28,000 nucleotides of DNA, taken from an uncultured Collinsella sp. (GTDB taxonomy: Bacteria > Actinomycetota > Coriobacteriia > Coriobacteriales > Coriobacteriaceae). Under the pieces are notes generated by a model. That model made no database searches, was not told the origin of the DNA, and was given only the letters and a program-made list of their open reading frames with translations. The number at the start of each line of letters is the position of its first letter. Position 1 is the first letter of the stretch. The position numbers were made by a program, and so were the translations under genes. The DNA lies in the NCBI GenBank assembly GCA_900541285.1, contig UQJA01000012.1:1-28000 (forward strand), in the 5' to 3' direction. Of this stretch, positions 15,953-22,530 are shown one piece after another.

Positions 15953-15964
15953 TTACAAAAACAT
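15953..15964 (-). other. Three-codon minigene (M-F-L-stop) ahead of pit
   Basis: On the minus strand AGGAGGTGAT (15984-15975), a full complement to the 16S rRNA tail, is followed after 10 bases by ATG TTT TTG TAA. The minigene is in the same frame as pit, whose start lies 30 bases after the TAA. Such a strong site with so short an ORF suggests a translated leader. A premature stop in an originally longer pit N-terminus is the alternative. No protein evidence is available. Confidence 0.5.
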
Positions 15965-16053
15965 GATAAATCGTATCACCTCCTGTGGGTTTCTTAACGG
16001 AGTTCTGACGTGAGAAGTGGATTTTTTGGCACTAAAATTGAATATTAGTCCTG

Positions 16054-16082
16054 TTGACCGCGGGTATTCTTTTTGCTAATAC
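16054..16082 (+). promoter_or_regulatory. Sigma-70-type promoter for the gene at 16173
   Basis: TTGACC at 16054-16059, a 17-base spacer and TAATAC at 16077-16082 make a near-consensus pair. TG one base before the -10 box gives an extended -10. Transcription would begin near 16089, leaving a leader of about 84 bases. Confidence 0.75.
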
Positions 16083-16172
16083 GCCATGCGGACACGTGCG
16101 ATTGCTCCGACACTCCAAAACCACAGTCTGTTCGCTTTACAACATGCAAACATGCGTTCGATAATAGGAGAC

Positions 16173-16511
16173 ATGGAATATCGACAGACAGATGGCAAAA
16201 CTCGGCGCGTGCACAAGCAGTATGTGGACGTCGTGGCTCGCATCCTCGCGGGCGGACAGGTCGTGCCGGTCACCGTCTGCTGGGTCGACGGTCGTTGCTT
16301 TACGATTGACGAGATTGTCTCGACCACTGGGTTTGGCCTGACGGTTCACGGCATTCGTACGGCAACCTATAAGGTGCGTTTTGGCGGGCATGCGACCGAG
16401 TTGTATCTGGAGGACCAGACGCGTGAACGACCAGATGGCTCGCAGGCCCATCTGATGCGTTGGTGGGTGTGGGCATTCGACCGTACGCTCGAGGGCGAGC
16501 GCCGTAGGTAA
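16173..16511 (+). CDS. Small protein of unknown function
   Basis: I do not recognise this protein with confidence. From ATG 16173 it is 112 aa: a basic start (MEYRQTDGKTRRVHKQY), a region likely to be beta-strand (VPVTVCWVDGRCFTIDEIV), and a tryptophan-rich end (HLMRWWVWAFDRTLEG). Its pattern of W-G-x-F/Y-x-I-D-E followed by charged strands recalls small DUF6504-like proteins, but this is only an impression. The start is uncertain: AGGAG lies just 2 bases before ATG 16173, which is too close, while ATG 16152 has no site. The ATG at 16086 would precede the predicted transcript. No signal peptide or membrane helix is seen. The promoter at 16054 supports expression as a separate unit. Confidence 0.7.
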   Translation: MEYRQTDGKTRRVHKQYVDVVARILAGGQVVPVTVCWVDGRCFTIDEIVSTTGFGLTVHGIRTATYKVRFGGHATELYLEDQTRERPDGSQAHLMRWWVWAFDRTLEGERRR

Positions 16512-16590
16512 GGACGTACGGCATTCGGGTACAATGACAGGAATCTTGTCACCTACGGCGCTGTCGCGGCGCTTTTGAAAGGACGAACCT

Positions 16591-17286
16591 ATGAACGATA
16601 TCCAGGGCTATCAGAACGGCCCCGTCGAGACCGGCGCAAGCCGTGCCAAGGAGATGTCGCCGCGCGCGTACAATCTCGCCATGTCTGCCCTGATCTTCTT
16701 GGGCTTTTGCGCCATGGGTGCCGGCGCCTACTTTACGAGCACCATGTCGTTTGCGCGCATGATGATGAACGGCGCCGCTTTGCCGCTGGTCTTTGGCTCG
16801 TTTATTTTGACCATCGTCGGCATGGTCATGATGTCGGCCGCCGCCAGCAAGCAGTCCGTGGGCCTGTCCCTTGTGGGCTACGTAATCTTTGCGAGTACCT
16901 TTGGCCTGACCGCGTCGTTTGGCCTTGCCAACTACGACCTGCCCACCATCAACACTGCCTTTATCGCCACGGCCGCCATCACCTTTGTCTTTGGCGCCTT
17001 GGGCGTGACGTTCCCCAAGTTTTTCCAGCGCGTATATGGCATCGGTTTTGGCATTCTGCTCGCCACTATTCTGGTTGAGATCGTGCTGATGTTCATGGGT
17101 GTCTCGCAGACCATCACCGACCTGATCGTGATCGTGGTGTTTGCCGGCTTTATTGGCTACGACACCTATGTTGCCACGACGGTGCCGCCTACGCTGCCCA
17201 ACGCCGTGCTCATGGCGTCCAATCTATTCGTGGACATTATCAACGTGTTCTTGCGCATCCTGAACATCCTTGGCCGTCGCGACTAG
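16591..17286 (+). CDS. Bax inhibitor-1/YccA family membrane protein
   Basis: Polytopic membrane protein of the Bax inhibitor-1 (UPF0005) family; some bacterial members act as pH-sensitive calcium leak channels. It is 231 aa with seven hydrophobic helices after a polar N-terminus of about 25 residues. The last helices contain VFAGFIGYDTYVATT, with the conserved aspartate of the family, and the end DIINVFLRILNILGRRD is typical. AAAGGA precedes ATG 16591. It is followed by a terminator, so it forms a single-gene unit or one with the small gene upstream. The physiological role in this organism cannot be told from sequence. Confidence 0.92.
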   Translation: MNDIQGYQNGPVETGASRAKEMSPRAYNLAMSALIFLGFCAMGAGAYFTSTMSFARMMMNGAALPLVFGSFILTIVGMVMMSAAASKQSVGLSLVGYVIFASTFGLTASFGLANYDLPTINTAFIATAAITFVFGALGVTFPKFFQRVYGIGFGILLATILVEIVLMFMGVSQTITDLIVIVVFAGFIGYDTYVATTVPPTLPNAVLMASNLFVDIINVFLRILNILGRRD

Positions 17287-17330
17287 TGGCGAATTGCGGC
17301 GGTGCTTGCCGTACGTGTAAATCGATGCGA

Positions 17331-17358
17331 AAGGCGGTCCTTCGGGGCCGTCTTTTTT
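17331..17358 (+). terminator. Rho-independent terminator with UUCG loop
   Basis: The stem of about 8 bp, GGCGGTCC with GGGCCGTC (two G-T wobbles), closes a TTCG tetraloop at 17341-17344. AA before the stem and TTTTTT after it extend the helix and form the T tract. Confidence 0.9.
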
Positions 17359-17423
17359 GTACGCTGCGGGGTATCATGGATGGGAAAAGCCGATAGCGGC
17401 AGCGACAGGAAAGGTGGCCACGT

Positions 17424-18557
17424 ATGGCAGACGTCGACAACAGGAACCGTAACCGCAGGTCCAACCGAGCGGGTCAGCCCAATCCCAAGCGCGAGGCCCG
17501 TGCCAAGGCCGCCGAGCGTCACGTGGCAACTGTGTCCGAAGCGTGCGCCAAGGATATCGAGCGTTCGCTTGCCGGTGTTCGCGAGTTTGACGGTATGCCT
17601 GCTGGCTTTGTCGCGGCGATGAAGGCCAAGGTTCAGACTGCTGTGGCCGCCGAAGAACAGGTTGCCGAGGACGTCGAGGGCGCGGAGGCTGCCGAGACCG
17701 AGGCGGCGCCCGAGACCGAGGCAGCGCCTGAGCCCGTCGAGGAGCCTGCCGAGGAAATCGCCGAAGCTGAGTCCGCGCCTGCTGAGGAGCCCGCTCCGGT
17801 TCTGCCTGAGGTCACCGTGCTCGATGCCTCCGCCACGCAGGCCATCCTAGACAACGGTCGTGGCTATGCGCAGTTCTGCGACATGGCCGTGCTCGCCTTT
17901 GCCTCGTTCACCAACCCGGGCGGTGGCTATATTCAGGGTTATCTGGGCCAGGAGGCCACGCTGTGCGCCGATTCGTATCTGTACAACGTTCTCGATAAGC
18001 AGCGTAAGTGGTACGGCGAGAACCGTCGCCGCAACATCAACTGCGAGCTCTATCGTAACCGCGCCCTAGTGGTGCCTGCGGTGCGCTTCGACCGCAACCA
18101 CGTGCATGCGTACGCCGACGTGATCGTGGCCGCCGCGCCCAACGTTAAGCGCGCCCGCCAGGAGTATCGCGTGAGCGACGATGCTCTGCTGGATGCCCTG
18201 CGCGACCGCATCCGCTTTGTGCTTGCCATCTGCGACGAGCTGGGTCGCGAGAAGCTCGTGCTGGGCGCTTGGGGCTGCGACAACAACGGCTTTGACGCAG
18301 AGGCCGTGGCCGAGCTCTTCCGCAAGGAGCTCGCGTCGGGCGACTTTAAGGTCAAGCAAGTCTTCTTTGCCGTGCCTTCTACGCGCTGGGATGAGGATTT
18401 TGCCAAGTTCGAGCACGTGCTGGCAAACTTCCCCGAGCGCAACGAGGAGTCCTATGCCCAGGTTGCCGCTCGCGCTGCGGCAGCTCGCGCCGCCGAGCAG
18501 GCCCAGGCTGCTACCGAGGATGATGAGGACGAGGACGATTGGCGCAAGTACCTGTAA
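17424..18557 (+). CDS. TIGR02452/DUF2263 protein, microbial PARG-like, altered motif
   Basis: The C-terminal two thirds matches the microbial-type PARG (TIGR02452) family, macrodomain-fold proteins whose active members remove poly-ADP-ribose. It is 377 aa. Residues 1-75 are basic then helical, and about 75-130 is an Ala/Glu/Pro-rich linker. The fold then follows: MAVLAFASFTNPGGGYIQGY, QEATLCADSYLYNVL, VVPAVRFDRNH, LGAWGCDNNGFD and VFFAVPSTRWDEDF. The diagnostic loop is GGG at 166-168 and Gln-Glu-Ala at 176-178. The family form is GGG-X(6-8)-QEE, and the second Glu is the catalytic acid; here it is Ala178. The protein may therefore bind ADP-ribose without cleaving it, or act on something else. 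The tail is acidic (EDDEDEDDW). AGGAAAGGTGG precedes the ATG. Confidence 0.85.
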   Translation: MADVDNRNRNRRSNRAGQPNPKREARAKAAERHVATVSEACAKDIERSLAGVREFDGMPAGFVAAMKAKVQTAVAAEEQVAEDVEGAEAAETEAAPETEAAPEPVEEPAEEIAEAESAPAEEPAPVLPEVTVLDASATQAILDNGRGYAQFCDMAVLAFASFTNPGGGYIQGYLGQEATLCADSYLYNVLDKQRKWYGENRRRNINCELYRNRALVVPAVRFDRNHVHAYADVIVAAAPNVKRARQEYRVSDDALLDALRDRIRFVLAICDELGREKLVLGAWGCDNNGFDAEAVAELFRKELASGDFKVKQVFFAVPSTRWDEDFAKFEHVLANFPERNEESYAQVAARAAAARAAEQAQAATEDDEDEDDWRKYL

Positions 18558-18582
18558 TCGGTACGTGCTGACAGATAGGTCG

Positions 18583-18616
18583 AGCCGGCGGGAGAGGCTG
18601 CTCCCGTCGGCTTTTT
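18583..18616 (+). terminator. Rho-independent terminator after PARG-like gene
   Basis: AGCCGGCGGGAG and CTCCCGTCGGCT pair over 12 bp with one wobble around a 6-base loop, followed by TTTT. It lies between the PARG-like gene and the SGNH hydrolase, and ends only 20 bases before the latter's start codon. The SGNH gene therefore probably depends on read-through or on a promoter inside its neighbour. Confidence 0.88.
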
Positions 18617-18635
18617 ACCGAGCGAGGGGCTTACG

Positions 18636-19295
18636 ATGAAAAACGTTCTATGCTTTGGCGATAGCAACACCTATGGTTACGATCCGGCGGGCATGCGCGA
18701 CGGCACCGCGGTGCGCTATGCGCGGGATGTGCGCTGGTGTGGCGTGGCCCAACGTGACTTAGGCGAGGGCTGGCATGTAATTGAAGAAGGCCTCAACGGC
18801 CGCACGACGGTACGCGACGACATGTGCCATTTGGACACCAATCTTAACGGCATCCGCGCGCTGCCGATGGGGCTCGAGGCCCATAAGCCGCTGGATGCGA
18901 TCGTTATTATGCTGGGAACTAACGATTGCAAGACGGTCTTTGGTGTGACGGCCTCCGATATTGCCCGTGGCACTATGGCGCTGATTCGCGCGGTGCGTGC
19001 ATTTCCCTGGACCAATGCCGCACCCTGCCCGCGTATTCTGCTGATGGCACCTATCAAGATCAAGCCGCAAATCGCCGATGTATATATGACCGATTTTGAC
19101 GAGCGTTCTGTCGAGGCCTCGGAGCATTTTGGTGAGTACTACGCACATGTGGCTGAGCAGTTTGGCTGCGACTTTTTGAATGCCGCCGACTTTGCCGAGC
19201 CGGGCGATATCGACTATCTGCATATGATGCCCGAAAGCCACGAGAGCCTGGGTCACGCCGTGGCAGCCAAGCTCCAAGAGATGCTCGGTGAGTAG
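18636..19295 (+). CDS. SGNH/GDSL hydrolase family protein
   Basis: Predicted esterase or acyl hydrolase of the SGNH superfamily, close to the bacterial arylesterase type. It is 219 aa. Block I is LCFGDSNTYGYDP with Ser10 as nucleophile; the oxyanion region EEGLNGRTTV contains the conserved Gly and Asn; block III is VIMLGTNDCK; and the catalytic Asp/His pair is probably in DIDYLHMMPESHESLGHAV. No signal peptide is present, so it acts in the cytoplasm. A GAGGGG site precedes ATG 18636. The substrate is not predictable. It converges on thiD and shares a bidirectional terminator with it. Confidence 0.9.
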   Translation: MKNVLCFGDSNTYGYDPAGMRDGTAVRYARDVRWCGVAQRDLGEGWHVIEEGLNGRTTVRDDMCHLDTNLNGIRALPMGLEAHKPLDAIVIMLGTNDCKTVFGVTASDIARGTMALIRAVRAFPWTNAAPCPRILLMAPIKIKPQIADVYMTDFDERSVEASEHFGEYYAHVAEQFGCDFLNAADFAEPGDIDYLHMMPESHESLGHAVAAKLQEMLGE

Positions 19296-19301
19296 TGCGA
19301 T

Positions 19302-19346
19302 CCCAAGCCGCCGCAAAGGTGTCTGTCCCCTTTGCGGCGGTTTGGG
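19302..19346. terminator. Bidirectional terminator between SGNH gene and thiD
   Basis: CCCAAGCCGCCGCAAAGG at 19302-19319 pairs with 19329-19346 over 18 bp with one wobble, leaving a 9-base loop. It lies between two convergent genes. The outermost pairs are CCCAA with TTGGG; T tracts are short on both sides, but the stem is very stable. Confidence 0.75.
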
Positions 19347-19355
19347 CTGCGAATC

Positions 19356-20186
19356 TTAATACTGCCACATGTGATTGACGGGGCCGGAACCTTTGCCCAT
19401 GTTCAGGCCGGCGGCCAGAGCGCCTGTCAGGTATGCCTTGCCCGCGTTGACGGCGTCGGCAAGATCCATGCCCTGGGCCAGCGCGCAGGCGATGGCGGAC
19501 GAGAGCGTGCAGCCGGTGCCGTGCGTGTTGTCGGTCTCGATGCGCTTGTGGCGGAACCACGTGGTGAGTGGATCTCCCAGATGGTTGCCCTCGTCATCGA
19601 GTGGCGCGGGTTCGGCCAGTACATCGTTGGCCTCGTTGACAAGATGCCCACCCTTAACGAGGGATGCGCAGCCAAAGCGGCGGGTGAGGAGCATGGCGGC
19701 ATTTTGCTGCGTGCGCTCGGAGTCGACCTCGTAGTCGAGCAGGGCCATGGCCTCGGGAATATTGGGCGTGATAACCGTCGCTAGCGGGAACAGGCGGCGG
19801 GTGAGCGCCTCGGCGGCATCTTCGGCAATCAGCCGTGCGCCCGAGGTGGCTACCATGACGGGGTCGACGACCACGTTTGTCGCGTTCCAGGAGCTCAGGC
19901 GGTCGGCGATAACATCGATAATCTCGGCAGAGGAAACCATGCCAATCTTGACGGCTTTGGGGCGGATATCGTCAAAAACGGCATCGATCTGCGCCGCGAC
20001 AATATCCGGGGAGATGTTCTGCACGGCGGTGACGCCCAGGGTGTTCTGTGCGGTGATGGCGGTGATGGCCGTCTCGGCATACAGGCGGTGCGCCGTGATG
20101 GTCTTGATGTCGGCCTGAATGCCGGCGCCACCGCTGGAATCGGATCCTGCGATGGATAGAACGGCAGGTACCTTACTGCGATCCAT
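19356..20186 (-). CDS. thiD: Hydroxymethylpyrimidine/phosphomethylpyrimidine kinase
   Basis: ThiD phosphorylates HMP and HMP-phosphate, the pyrimidine made by ThiC, before it is joined to the thiazole. It is 276 aa. The substrate-binding start is VLSIAGSDSSGGAGIQADIK; TAITAQNTLGV, DPVMVATSGARL and the anion hole THGTGCTLSSAIA follow as expected for the ribokinase-like fold. AGGGAG precedes the ATG. It lies 182 bases downstream of thiC on the same strand with a hairpin between, so it may have its own promoter as well as read-through. Confidence 0.96.
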   Translation of the reverse strand: MDRSKVPAVLSIAGSDSSGGAGIQADIKTITAHRLYAETAITAITAQNTLGVTAVQNISPDIVAAQIDAVFDDIRPKAVKIGMVSSAEIIDVIADRLSSWNATNVVVDPVMVATSGARLIAEDAAEALTRRLFPLATVITPNIPEAMALLDYEVDSERTQQNAAMLLTRRFGCASLVKGGHLVNEANDVLAEPAPLDDEGNHLGDPLTTWFRHKRIETDNTHGTGCTLSSAIACALAQGMDLADAVNAGKAYLTGALAAGLNMGKGSGPVNHMWQY

Positions 20187-20232
20187 GTTCGCTCCCTTGT
20201 TCGGTCGGAATCAAATGGGTCTATAAGCCAGC

Positions 20233-20238
20233 ATTATA
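20233..20238 (-). promoter_or_regulatory. Possible -10 box for thiD
   Basis: A perfect TATAAT on the minus strand lies 46 bases before the thiD start codon. No good -35 box is seen at 16-18 bases, because that stretch is occupied by the hairpin at 20244-20273. Confidence 0.4.
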
Positions 20239-20243
20239 AAGAT

Positions 20244-20273
20244 GCCCGGGCCGACTCTATGTCGAACCCGGGC
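20244..20273 (-). terminator. Hairpin between thiC and thiD
   Basis: On the minus strand GCCCGGG pairs with CCCGGGC (7 bp) and, inside, CGAC with GTCG. The tail is ATCTTTATAATG, only partly T-rich. It may terminate or attenuate thiC transcripts before thiD. The TATAAT in its tail suggests a promoter restart. Confidence 0.5.
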
Positions 20274-20338
20274 GGGCGATGCAATCTTTACGCAAATGCA
20301 AGCAAATGTTCACACGTCAACAATTGACAGGCACCAGC

Positions 20339-20363
20339 TCGCCGCCAGAAGCGGCCGCGGCGA
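20339..20363 (-). other. Hairpin just after thiC stop
   Basis: TCGCCGC at 20339-20345 and GCGGCGA at 20357-20363 form a 7-bp GC-rich stem starting 6 bases after the thiC stop. There is no T tract, so it more likely protects the mRNA 3' end than terminates transcription. The GC-rich context makes chance possible. Confidence 0.35.
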
Positions 20364-20368
20364 CAGGG

Positions 20369-21703
20369 TTAGTCCTCCATGCCGAGGTCGATCGTGGTGC
20401 CCTCGAAGATCTTGTTGACGGTGCGGACGGCGCACATCTTGCCACACATGGTGCAAGTGCCCTCGGTGGCGGCGGGGGACTCCTCGTAGCGCTTCTTGCC
20501 CGTAACCGGGTCGAGCGCGCACTTCCACATGGCGTCCCAGTCGAGCTTGCGGCGTGCCTGGCCCATCTTGTCGTCCATGTCGCGGGCGTGGGGCACCTTT
20601 TTGGCGATGTCGGCGGCGTGTGCGGCAATCTTGGTGGCCATGAGGCCGTCGAGCACGTCCTGGGCGTTGGGCAGGCACAAGTGCTCGGCCGGCGTCACGT
20701 AGCACAGGAAGTCGGCGCCGGAGCTGGCGGAGATAGCGCAGCCGATGGCAGCGGTGATGTGGTCGTAGCCCACGCCGATATCGGTCACCAGCGGCCCGAG
20801 CACATAGAACGGGGCGTTGTGGCACAGGCGCTTCTGCAGTTTCATGTTGGCGGCGATCTCGTCGAGCGCCATGTGGCCCGGACCCTCGACCATAACCTGG
20901 ACGCCGGCGGCCCATGCGCGCTTGCACAGCTTGCCCAGCTCGATCATCTCGGCGGTCTCGGTGGCGTCGTTGGAGTCGTAGAGGCAGCCCGGGCGACAGG
21001 AGTCGCCGAGCGAAATCGTCACGTCGTACTCGTGGCAGATTTCGAGCAGCTCGTCGTAGAACTCATAGAACGGGTTCTCGTTACCGGTGACCTCCATCCA
21101 GCCAAACAGCAGCGAGCCGCCGCGGCTCACGATGTTCATGAGGCGGCCGGTCTCCTTAAAGGTCTTTGTGACCGACTTGTTGATGCCGCAGTGGATGGTC
21201 ATAAAGTCCACGCCGTCCTCGGCGTGCGCGCGCACGACCTCGAACAGGTCGTCCTTGGTAAGCTTGACCAGCGGCTTTTCCATGTAGCCGATGGCGTCGT
21301 ACATGGGGACGGTACCTACCATGAGCGGCGTCTCGTCGATGAGCTGCTGGCGGAACTGGCGCGTCTTGCCCGAGTTGGAGAGGTCCATGATGGCGTCGGC
21401 GCCAAAGTCCTCGGCGATCTTGACCTTCTTCCATTCCTCGGCGGCATCGGCCTTGTCGCCCGAGATGCCCAAGTTCACGTTGACCTTGGTGGACAGGCCC
21501 TCACCGACGCCAAAGGCGCGCATGCCTTTTTTGATGTGCACGATGTTGGCAGGTATGGCGATGCGGCCGTCGGCCACGCGCTCGCGGATGTACTCGGGGT
21601 CGCGATGCTCGCGCTCGGCGACCTCCTTCATCTGCGGTGTGATCTGCCCGGCGCGGGCGAAGTCGATTTGCGTGACGAGCTTGGGCTCGGTCTGTGTGCT
21701 CAT
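20369..21703 (-). CDS. thiC: Phosphomethylpyrimidine synthase ThiC
   Basis: Radical-SAM enzyme that converts aminoimidazole ribotide to HMP-phosphate, the thiamin pyrimidine. It is 444 aa, the shorter form lacking the N-terminal extension of the E. coli enzyme. Typical stretches are VGTVPMYDAIGYMEKP, FMTIHCGINKS, SRGGSLLFGWM, SLGDSCRPGCLYDSND, VMVEGPGHMALDEI and LCYVTPAEHLCLPNAQDV. The cluster-binding cysteines near the C-terminus are in CTMCGKMCAV, with spacing CX2CX3C. The start at 21703 (MSTQTEP) follows AAGGGAG, which is the 3' edge of the TPP riboswitch; the in-frame ATG 24 bases upstream would lie inside the aptamer and is rejected. It is expected to be repressed by thiamin pyrophosphate. 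Confidence 0.97.
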   Translation of the reverse strand: MSTQTEPKLVTQIDFARAGQITPQMKEVAEREHRDPEYIRERVADGRIAIPANIVHIKKGMRAFGVGEGLSTKVNVNLGISGDKADAAEEWKKVKIAEDFGADAIMDLSNSGKTRQFRQQLIDETPLMVGTVPMYDAIGYMEKPLVKLTKDDLFEVVRAHAEDGVDFMTIHCGINKSVTKTFKETGRLMNIVSRGGSLLFGWMEVTGNENPFYEFYDELLEICHEYDVTISLGDSCRPGCLYDSNDATETAEMIELGKLCKRAWAAGVQVMVEGPGHMALDEIAANMKLQKRLCHNAPFYVLGPLVTDIGVGYDHITAAIGCAISASSGADFLCYVTPAEHLCLPNAQDVLDGLMATKIAAHAADIAKKVPHARDMDDKMGQARRKLDWDAMWKCALDPVTGKKRYEESPAATEGTCTMCGKMCAVRTVNKIFEGTTIDLGMED

Positions 21704-21710
21704 TGGCACG

Positions 21711-21802
21711 GCTCCCTTCGTTGGCATTACCCATATCAGGTTTGCGGGTCAGGGCGGGCGCGCCCAATCTCAGCCTGCCGTCTTGTCCTGCAAGCCCCCC
21801 GT
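21711..21802 (-). promoter_or_regulatory. TPP riboswitch (THI element)
   Basis: On the minus strand the aptamer core is clear: GGGGGGCTTG at the start, GGCTGAGATTGGGC, then ACCTGATATGGGTAATGCCA and CGAAGGGAG at the end. These are the conserved THI-box segments (GGCTGAGA, ACCTGAT, ATGCCA-CG-AGGGA). The final AAGGGAG is also the thiC Shine-Dalgarno, 8 bases before the start codon, which points to translational control by sequestering that site. No terminator stem lies between aptamer and gene. Confidence 0.95.
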
Positions 21803-21818
21803 TTATGTAATGGGCTCA

Positions 21819-21824
21819 AGTATA
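21819..21824 (-). promoter_or_regulatory. Probable -10 box for thiC riboswitch transcript
   Basis: TATACT on the minus strand lies about 17 bases before the start of the TPP aptamer, so transcription would start a few bases ahead of the fold. The -35 region is not near consensus. Confidence 0.5.
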
Positions 21825-21874
21825 GCTCGAATGGGTACGATTGGCCTAACGAGCGTGCCTGTGAGGAGGCGAAC

Positions 21875-22396
21875 ATGGAAGACAAGCATCTATATCGAGA
21901 GACGCAATGGGATGTATCGGCCGAGGAAAGCCGTGCGCACCATGGCCTTGTCGCGATCGGTTTTGCGGTGCTTGCCGTGCTGGTGATTGCCTTTTGTATC
22001 TGGACGTTTGGTGGTCGCGGCGGCGCTGCATGGGAGTTCGAGGCTGATGATAGCCTACCGATTATGACGGTGAGGAGTACTGGCGGTAATGCCAATACGC
22101 TCGCCGTTCCGGGCGATTATTGGTACCCGTGCGATGAGTTTGTGCAGTTGCAGCTGAGTGGTGGGTCTATTCCTGGTGAGGAAATCGAACGCGTGACGTA
22201 TGATGCGACGTTCAAAACGTTGACGGTGAAGCTCAAAGATCAAGGGGATGTGCCCACGACGATGGATATCGCGCTGACGGAATGGCGCCTGGAGCCCCCG
22301 TCGGGTGTTGCGGTGTCCGAGGTCGAGCACGTCAAGATTGTCTATCAGGACGGTTCGACAAACGGGATTGCAAAGGCCGACGGTCTAGCAGAATAG
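21875..22396 (+). CDS. One-TM membrane-anchored protein of unknown function
   Basis: Not recognised. From ATG 21875 (GAGGAGG seven bases upstream) it is 173 aa. A charged cytoplasmic start of 23 residues is followed by one hydrophobic helix at about 24-45 (LVAIGFAVLAVLVIAFCIW) and an outside domain of about 125 residues. That domain begins GGRGGAAWEFEADDSLPIM and is rich in acidic residues and beta-type strands, for example ERVTYDATFKTLTVKLKD and VEHVKIVYQDGS. No catalytic motif is apparent. Its open frame extends far upstream, but that part is only the antisense of thiC. It is divergent from the thiC riboswitch, sharing about 70 bases of promoter DNA, and converges on yaaA. Confidence 0.8.
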   Translation: MEDKHLYRETQWDVSAEESRAHHGLVAIGFAVLAVLVIAFCIWTFGGRGGAAWEFEADDSLPIMTVRSTGGNANTLAVPGDYWYPCDEFVQLQLSGGSIPGEEIERVTYDATFKTLTVKLKDQGDVPTTMDIALTEWRLEPPSGVAVSEVEHVKIVYQDGSTNGIAKADGLAE

Positions 22397-22421
22397 GTGT
22401 CGAGCCTAGCAGCCAATTCAT

Positions 22422-22490
22422 AAAAGTTGCGGTGGAATAGTTCCTGATTGTGCGAAAAAGGCTCAAATAGGAATTATTCCACCGCAAGTT
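22422..22490. repeat. Palindromic repeat, copy 1, downstream of yaaA
   Basis: The left arm (22422-22445, containing AAAAGTTGCGGTGGAATA) and the right arm (22469-22490) pair over most of their length around a 23-base loop. On the minus strand the hairpin is followed by AACTTTTATG, fitting a terminator for yaaA, whose stop is 41 bases away; it also lies at the end of the + strand gene at 21875. The first 18 bases are identical to those of copy 2 at 23358-23427. Confidence 0.8.
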
Positions 22491-22530
22491 ATATAGAGAA
22501 GGCTGAGCGGGTCAGTGTTGGGTGCCGGCT

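Noticed and set aside
16530..16552. TGACA/TGTCA inverted repeat before the Bax-inhibitor gene
   Set aside because: Arms of only five bases with a 7-base gap; not distinguishable from chance.
20291..20310. Direct repeat GCAAATG-CAA-GCAAATG downstream of thiC
   Set aside because: Only two short copies, no gene start nearby that would use it; likely chance.
20279..21874. Long upstream part of a 705-codon + strand open frame
   Set aside because: Antisense to thiC and its riboswitch; only the part from 21875 has a ribosome binding site and a plausible protein.
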